Assembly: GCA_016933335.1 (NCBI GenBank)
Contig: JAFGBD010000039.1
Location: 1-58,298 of the forward strand
DNA from: Bacteroidales bacterium
GTDB taxonomy: Bacteria > Bacteroidota > Bacteroidia > Bacteroidales > UBA10428
Direction: 5' to 3'
DNA: 58,298 nucleotides
Both the position numbers and the translations under genes were made by a program. Position 1 is the first letter of the stretch. Each line of letters begins with the position of its first letter. Positions 58,228 through 58,298 of this stretch are shown one piece after another. Below the pieces are notes generated by a model. The model did not search any database and had not been told where the DNA came from. It was given only the letters and a program-made list of their open reading frames with translations.

Positions 58228-58298
58228 AAAATAATAATTAGTTCTTTGAAATACTTTGATAATCGAATGTACAGAGCTTTTTAAGTGCGTGACGATTT
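58228..58298 (-). mobile_element. Possible end of an insertion sequence at the window edge
   Basis: On the minus strand a frame open from the window edge reads NRHALKKLCTFDYQSISKN and stops at 58238-58240, in a style like a transposase tail. It is followed by an AT-rich stretch and the CACTAGTG palindrome (58213-58220) where the T9SS gene is broken. I did not match a known IS family; this is inference from one edge. Confidence 0.3.

Overview
The window is a 58.3 kb piece of a Bacteroidota chromosome, most likely from the order Bacteroidales or a close relative. The evidence is the tRNA-Trp/secE/nusG/rplKAJL/rpoBC/DUF3467 order, RpoB and RpoC lengths (1270 and about 1429 aa) usual for the phylum, promoters of the Bacteroidota type (TTG, 19-20 nt, TAnnTTTG), few Shine-Dalgarno sites, type IX secretion (T9SS) C-terminal sorting domains and SPII lipoproteins. 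The genus is not identified. No rRNA, CRISPR array or complete mobile element is visible.

Layout. 1-11.9 kb (+): end of tRNA-Trp, then the secE-nusG-rplK-rplA-rplJ-rplL-rpoB-rpoC-DUF3467 transcription/translation cluster, with hairpins in the nusG-rplK and rplL-rpoB spacers. 12-18.1 kb (mostly -): accessory genes, namely a cysteine-rich lipoprotein, a T9SS-exported serine hydrolase, an AbrB-like small protein, a stand-alone E2-type acyltransferase domain, an orphan T9SS sorting-domain remnant and two membrane methyltransferases of the isoprenylcysteine/phospholipid type. 18.3-24.3 kb (+): a promoter, a structured leader, then etfB-etfA, two Fe-S proteins forming a split ETF:menaquinone oxidoreductase-like module, and an acyl-CoA dehydrogenase ending at an intrinsic terminator. 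Together they would pass acyl-CoA-derived electrons into the quinone pool. 24.5-31.3 kb: small hypothetical, GNAT, AhpD-like, a lipoprotein, an ECF sigma/anti-sigma pair, mnmA and a predicted outer-membrane protein. 31.4-38 kb (-): yidC, pyrG, a DUF349 repeat protein and Hsp20. 38-46.1 kb: trmD converging on an addB/radical SAM/addA gene group for double-strand-break end processing. 46.4-50.8 kb (-): FtsX/MacB-type permease, AmrS-like radical SAM enzyme and a GntR/HutC regulator. 51-56.2 kb (+): a 2-oxoacid dehydrogenase complex (E2, E3, fused E1 alpha-beta) divergent from the GntR gene, with a palindromic operator inside its promoter. 56.2-58.3 kb (-): an AT-rich ATPase gene with tandem repeats in its promoter, and a T9SS cargo gene cut off near the window edge, possibly by an insertion sequence.

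The best candidates for undescribed biology are the structured RNA leader of the etf operon (hairpin plus possible pseudoknot), the divergent fused E1 with an altered thiamine-diphosphate motif under GntR control, the radical SAM gene embedded between addA and addB, and the repeat-bearing promoter of the ATPase gene. All functional calls are from reading the sequence; no database search was run.
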